From GCA-003244245 sp963823755 (GTDB lineage Bacteria; Actinomycetota; Actinomycetes; Mycobacteriales; Pseudonocardiaceae): a DNA stretch of 64,000 nt. Below, piece by piece: positions 61,512 through 64,000 of the stretch (positions are counted from its first letter, which is position 1; every line of letters begins with the position of its first letter). The stretch is from NCBI GenBank assembly GCA_963823755.1, contig CAWGMP010000007.1, positions 372,001-436,000 on the forward strand, in the 5' to 3' direction. Made by a program: the position numbers and the translations under genes. The notes under the pieces were generated by a model, which worked only from the letters and a program-made list of their open reading frames with translations, ran no database searches and had not been told where the DNA came from.

Positions 61512-62041
61512 TCAGTCACAGGAAGCGGCACGACGCTGAGGTTGACCGGTCGCCCGGCTCGAGATGCTCGTGCTCACACTGAGGTCGCGCTCACCACGAC
61601 GGCGGGCGTTGTGAATCGCGGCGAGGGCAACCCTCGCCCCCGACCCGGTCATGCGGTCGAGCACGGCGGTGATGACCAAGTCGCGGGAGGCGAAGGTGAA
61701 CAGCGGCAGGAGCTGCCAGAGCGCGTTCCGATGGTCGATGGAACCGACAAGCCCGGCGTGCTGCGTCTGGGGACCCACAGCACCACACCCGTCTCGGGAT
61801 CGGTGCCTACGAGGACCTTGACGAACTGGAATGCGCGCCCGGTCAGACTGCCGTCAACGGAGACCGCCCTCCTGTGATCTTTCGGGACCGGCCAGAGTGT
61901 CCGCTGAGCAAGGTCAACCAGATACATCTGCGCCGTCCTCCCCACCTGACCCACCGCCCCAGGAATCACCCGGGGAAGATCGTCACCCGAGGCGGTGTAG
62001 CCCTCCGTGATGATCTGGACCACGACCCGCCACCACCGCAA
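61512..62041 (-). pseudogene. SpoIIE-type (PP2C) phosphatase N-terminal remnant
   Basis: The frame from 62041 reads VVVQIITEGYTASGDDLPRVIPGAVGQVGRTAQMYLVDLAQRTLWPVPKDHRRAVSVDGSLTGRAFQFVKVLVGTDPETGVVLWVP. The family continues in another frame after ~61780, HRNALWQLLPLFTFASRDLVITAVLDRM, recalling the 'EMQWQLLPPLTF' linker before the PP2C domain of actinobacterial anti-sigma phosphatases. The catalytic domain is absent. It probably once acted with STAS/anti-sigma regulators. Confidence 0.55.
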
Positions 62042-62350
62042 CTGCTCCAGCTCCGAGTCCGCTGGTCAATCCAACAGCATTCGCGGCGCGAGGTGGCTGG
62101 TGTATCGGCTAGTCCGAAGGCCCCTCTCTTACGTGCCGGGTCGAACGCCGCTCACCCCGGTCGCCCGACGCTCACCCGAATGGGCACATCCGACGGTGTG
62201 AAGCCACACCATGCCCTGGGATACTGGTGTACTTCTCGGAGAGCTTCGCGGAATCTGTACGGTCACCGCCCTACGCGCCCGCGCGCCAACCTGTGGGGCT
62301 CGAATATAAAATTCTGGGCTTGACCACCGGATTCACGGTGCTCGGTTCAA
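62042..62350. other. Intergenic region, no gene recognised
   Basis: About 310 bp between the phosphatase remnant and a transposase scrap. No frame shows family features; the end (62290-62350) is AT-richer. Confidence 0.4.
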
Positions 62351-62581
62351 TCATGTTGGGATCTGGTACTCCCTGGTGAGCCCGTCCAGGAGCGGGCTGC
62401 TGCATACCTGGTAGTCGGTGAGGTTGATCAGTGGCGGCTGGGTTTCAGACTGGGCCGGGGCGAGTTGCGCCAACGTTCGGTGTGATCGCGCGTTATTGAA
62501 GTGATGTAGGTAGATTGTGAGGATCCGGCGCAGGTGGCGTTCGTTGACGACCAGGACCTTGTCGAGTAGCTCGCGGCGCAA
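62351..62581 (-). pseudogene. rve-type transposase C-terminal fragment
   Basis: Reads LRRELLDKVLVVNERHLRRILTIYLHHFNNARSHRTLAQLAP, the end of an integrase-core (DDE) transposase of the IS3/IS481 type, in which a YxxHFNxxRPHxxL block follows the catalytic Glu. About 76 codons remain and the upstream catalytic region is missing. No terminal repeats found. Confidence 0.7.
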
Positions 62582-62780
62582 GTGTACAGCCCGCGATCAT
62601 GTCGTGATCACATGGTGGTACCGGAACCTAAGGTCACCGCATGTGTGACGAGTTTCTGGCACGGCACACGCCTCCTGAGCGACGCGTGGCCACCAGTGCG
62701 GTATACCTGATGTGTGATTACCCAGCGCCGCAGCTCCATAAACGAGTCTCCCCTCAGCCGCGGTGGCGTGGCTGAGGGAG

Positions 62781-63740
62781 TTAGGCAGCGCTGGCCAATT
62801 GGGAGCGGAACCAGGCGATGGTGCGGGCGAGGCCGTCGCGGAGTGTGACTGCCGGCTCCCAGTGGAGGAGTTCTCGGGCCAACGTGATGTCTGGGCGGCG
62901 TACCCGCGGATCGTCGACGGGCCGTTCGATGTGCCGGATCGATCCGAGTGACGCACTGAGTTCGATCACCGTCTTGGCCAGCTCAATGACCGGTAACTCC
63001 AGCGGACCACCGATGTTCACGGGGCCCGCCATCTCGGACTCAGCCAACGCGAGAATACCCCGGATAGTGTCATCGACGTAGCACACCGAGCGGGTCTGGC
63101 TTCCATCACCGGTGACTGACAGTGGTTCCCCGGCCAGCGCCTGGCGGATGAAGGTCGGGATAGCCCGTCCGTCGTCGGGACGCATTCGGGGGCCATAGGT
63201 ATTGAAGATCCGCACTATTGCGGTATCCGTCCCCCGAGATATCCGGTAAGCGGTAGTGAGCGCTTCGGCATAGCGCTTGGCCTCGTCGTACACGCTTCGC
63301 GGGCCGACCGGGTTGACGTTGCCCCAGTAACTCTCAGCCTGCGGGTGCTGCTGCGGGTCGCCGTAGACCTCGCTGGTCGAGGCGAGCACGAACCGCGCAC
63401 CTTTCTCCCCAGCCAGACCCAGCGCGTGAAGGGTACCGATGCTGCCCACCTTGAGCGTCTCAATCGGCAACCGAAGGTAATCGACAGGAGAAGCAGCCGA
63501 AGCAAGGTGCAACACCAAATCCACTGGGCCCGGCACATGCACAAAGTTCGTCACATCACACTTGATGAGGCGAAACCGTGGTTCGCCGATTAAGTGCGCG
63601 ATGTTGACGGGGGCGCCGGTGAGAAAATTATCCAGACAGATAACGTCGGTGCCACGGCGCAGCAACTGCTCGCATAAATGTGACCCCAAGAACCCTGCCC
63701 CGCCGGTGACCACAGCCCTGCTGAACCTGACTCTCACCAC
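62781..63740 (-). CDS. NAD-dependent sugar epimerase/dehydratase, UDP-glucuronate decarboxylase-like
   Basis: 319 residues from GTG 63740. Extended SDR: AVVTGGAGFLGSHLCEQLLRRGTDVICLDNFLTGAPVNIAHL, VDLVLHLASAASPVDYLRLPIETLKVGSIGTLHALGLA, FVLASTSEVYGDPQQHPQAESYWGNVNPVGPRSVYDEAKRYAEALTTAY (YxxxK), IVRIFNTYGPRMRPDDGRAIPTFIRQAL, VTGDGSQTRSVCYVDDTIRGI. These blocks are those of UDP-xylose synthase (UXS), which makes UDP-xylose from UDP-glucuronate. Alternatively it acts on another nucleotide sugar. It may serve envelope glycans together with the heptose operon, though it lies 22 kb away. Confidence 0.88.
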   Translation of the reverse strand: MVRVRFSRAVVTGGAGFLGSHLCEQLLRRGTDVICLDNFLTGAPVNIAHLIGEPRFRLIKCDVTNFVHVPGPVDLVLHLASAASPVDYLRLPIETLKVGSIGTLHALGLAGEKGARFVLASTSEVYGDPQQHPQAESYWGNVNPVGPRSVYDEAKRYAEALTTAYRISRGTDTAIVRIFNTYGPRMRPDDGRAIPTFIRQALAGEPLSVTGDGSQTRSVCYVDDTIRGILALAESEMAGPVNIGGPLELPVIELAKTVIELSASLGSIRHIERPVDDPRVRRPDITLARELLHWEPAVTLRDGLARTIAWFRSQLASAA

Positions 63741-63773
63741 CGTAAGCTACCCCGGCTCAACGACCCCAAACCT

Positions 63774-64000
63774 TCAGCCCGAACCAAAGCCCAAGGAGTC
63801 GATTTCATGGGTGGCACCGAAGCCCTCAGCCACATCTGCGGCGGTAGTCATCGGCGCGGCCATATCACCGTGGCGGTGGTCCAGCGCAGCGACCGTCGCG
63901 TGGTGGACGGTGACAAAGCCCACCAGCCCTGCGGTGGCAGCTGTCATCGGTGGCGGGGTGATCGCCTCAAGCTTGGCCCACCCCAGCTCCAGTACTCCTC
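63774..64000 (-). CDS. Partial gene at window edge, WXG100/ESX-like helical protein
   Basis: The minus-strand frame is open from the window edge to a TGA at 63774: VLELGWAKLEAITPPPMTAATAGLVGFVTVHHATVAALDHRHGDMAAPMTTAADVAEGFGATHEIDSLGFGSG. The alanine-rich helices and the pattern of alternating A/T/H resemble small proteins of type VII secretion loci, but the WxG turn is not seen. The start is outside the window. Confidence 0.45.
   Translation of the reverse strand, partial: GVLELGWAKLEAITPPPMTAATAGLVGFVTVHHATVAALDHRHGDMAAPMTTAADVAEGFGATHEIDSLGFGSG

Noticed and set aside
1..64000. CRISPR array
   Set aside because: No series of equally spaced direct repeats and no cas genes were seen.

Overview
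The window is high-GC DNA with tightly overlapping ATGA/GTGA/TGATG gene junctions. Its gene families (GAF-ANTAR and STAS regulators, DUF6262 transposition genes, DUF1990 proteins, a HSNGDA-type molybdopterin oxidoreductase) point to an actinomycete, probably a Pseudonocardiales-like soil organism. This is inference from families; there is no rRNA or marker gene here.

Layout. (1) 0-2.4 kb: integrase debris and a two-gene Panacea-type toxin-antitoxin candidate. (2) 2.4-9.4 kb: a selenium island. It holds a tRNA-Sec (TCA anticodon), then on the minus strand a coupled run grdE-grdB-grdC-trx-grdA-selA remnant-selB. Two in-frame TGA codons (grdB codon 346, grdA codon 42) sit exactly where glycine/betaine reductase selenoproteins carry selenocysteine; ordinary gene calling splits or truncates both. 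The selA next to selB is a 71-codon doubly deleted remnant, grdD is absent, and GrdE lacks the cysteine that normally becomes the pyruvoyl cofactor. (3) 9.6-10.7 kb: IS6 and FtsK debris. (4) 11-16.4 kb and 36.5-41.4 kb: one heptose-glycan operon cut in two. It encodes a carbamoyltransferase, a GT2-phosphatase fusion, two GT9 heptosyltransferase-like enzymes, two further glycosyltransferases, GmhA, HldE and an SDR. GmhA, HldE and the fused GmhB-like phosphatase supply a full ADP-heptose route.

(5) 16.4-36.5 kb: a ~20 kb nested mobile island that splits a GT4 glycosyltransferase gene of that operon. The outer element is Tn554-like (tnpA at the right end, tnpB and a DUF6262 tnpC at the left) with a large STAND ATPase gene as cargo. 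Inside it are two related three-gene modules (tyrosine recombinase, small HTH protein, zinc-finger integrase-like protein), both inserted into the catalytic region of tnpA; an IS701 element (CTAG duplication) inside one module's recombinase; a 227-bp MITE in tnpA that can be removed in silico to restore the reading frame; and a group II intron, an IS66 fragment and a decayed actinobacterial gene inside tnpB.

(6) 41.3-64 kb: chromosomal stress and envelope genes. These are an SDR, topoisomerase IB, a GAF-ANTAR protein whose 3' end is cut by an IS1380 element, a frameshifted STAS protein, small hydrophilic and membrane proteins, a SodC-like lipoprotein, a CinA C-domain protein, a DUF4334 protein, a molybdopterin oxidoreductase without N-terminal Fe-S ligands, hemerythrin and ferritin-like proteins, two DUF1990 proteins and a UDP-glucuronate decarboxylase-like enzyme. 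Remnants of IS6, ISL3, IS110, an rve-type transposase, a P450 and a SpoIIE-type phosphatase lie between them. Most mobile genes here are frameshifted or truncated, so the region looks like an insertion hot spot now decaying.
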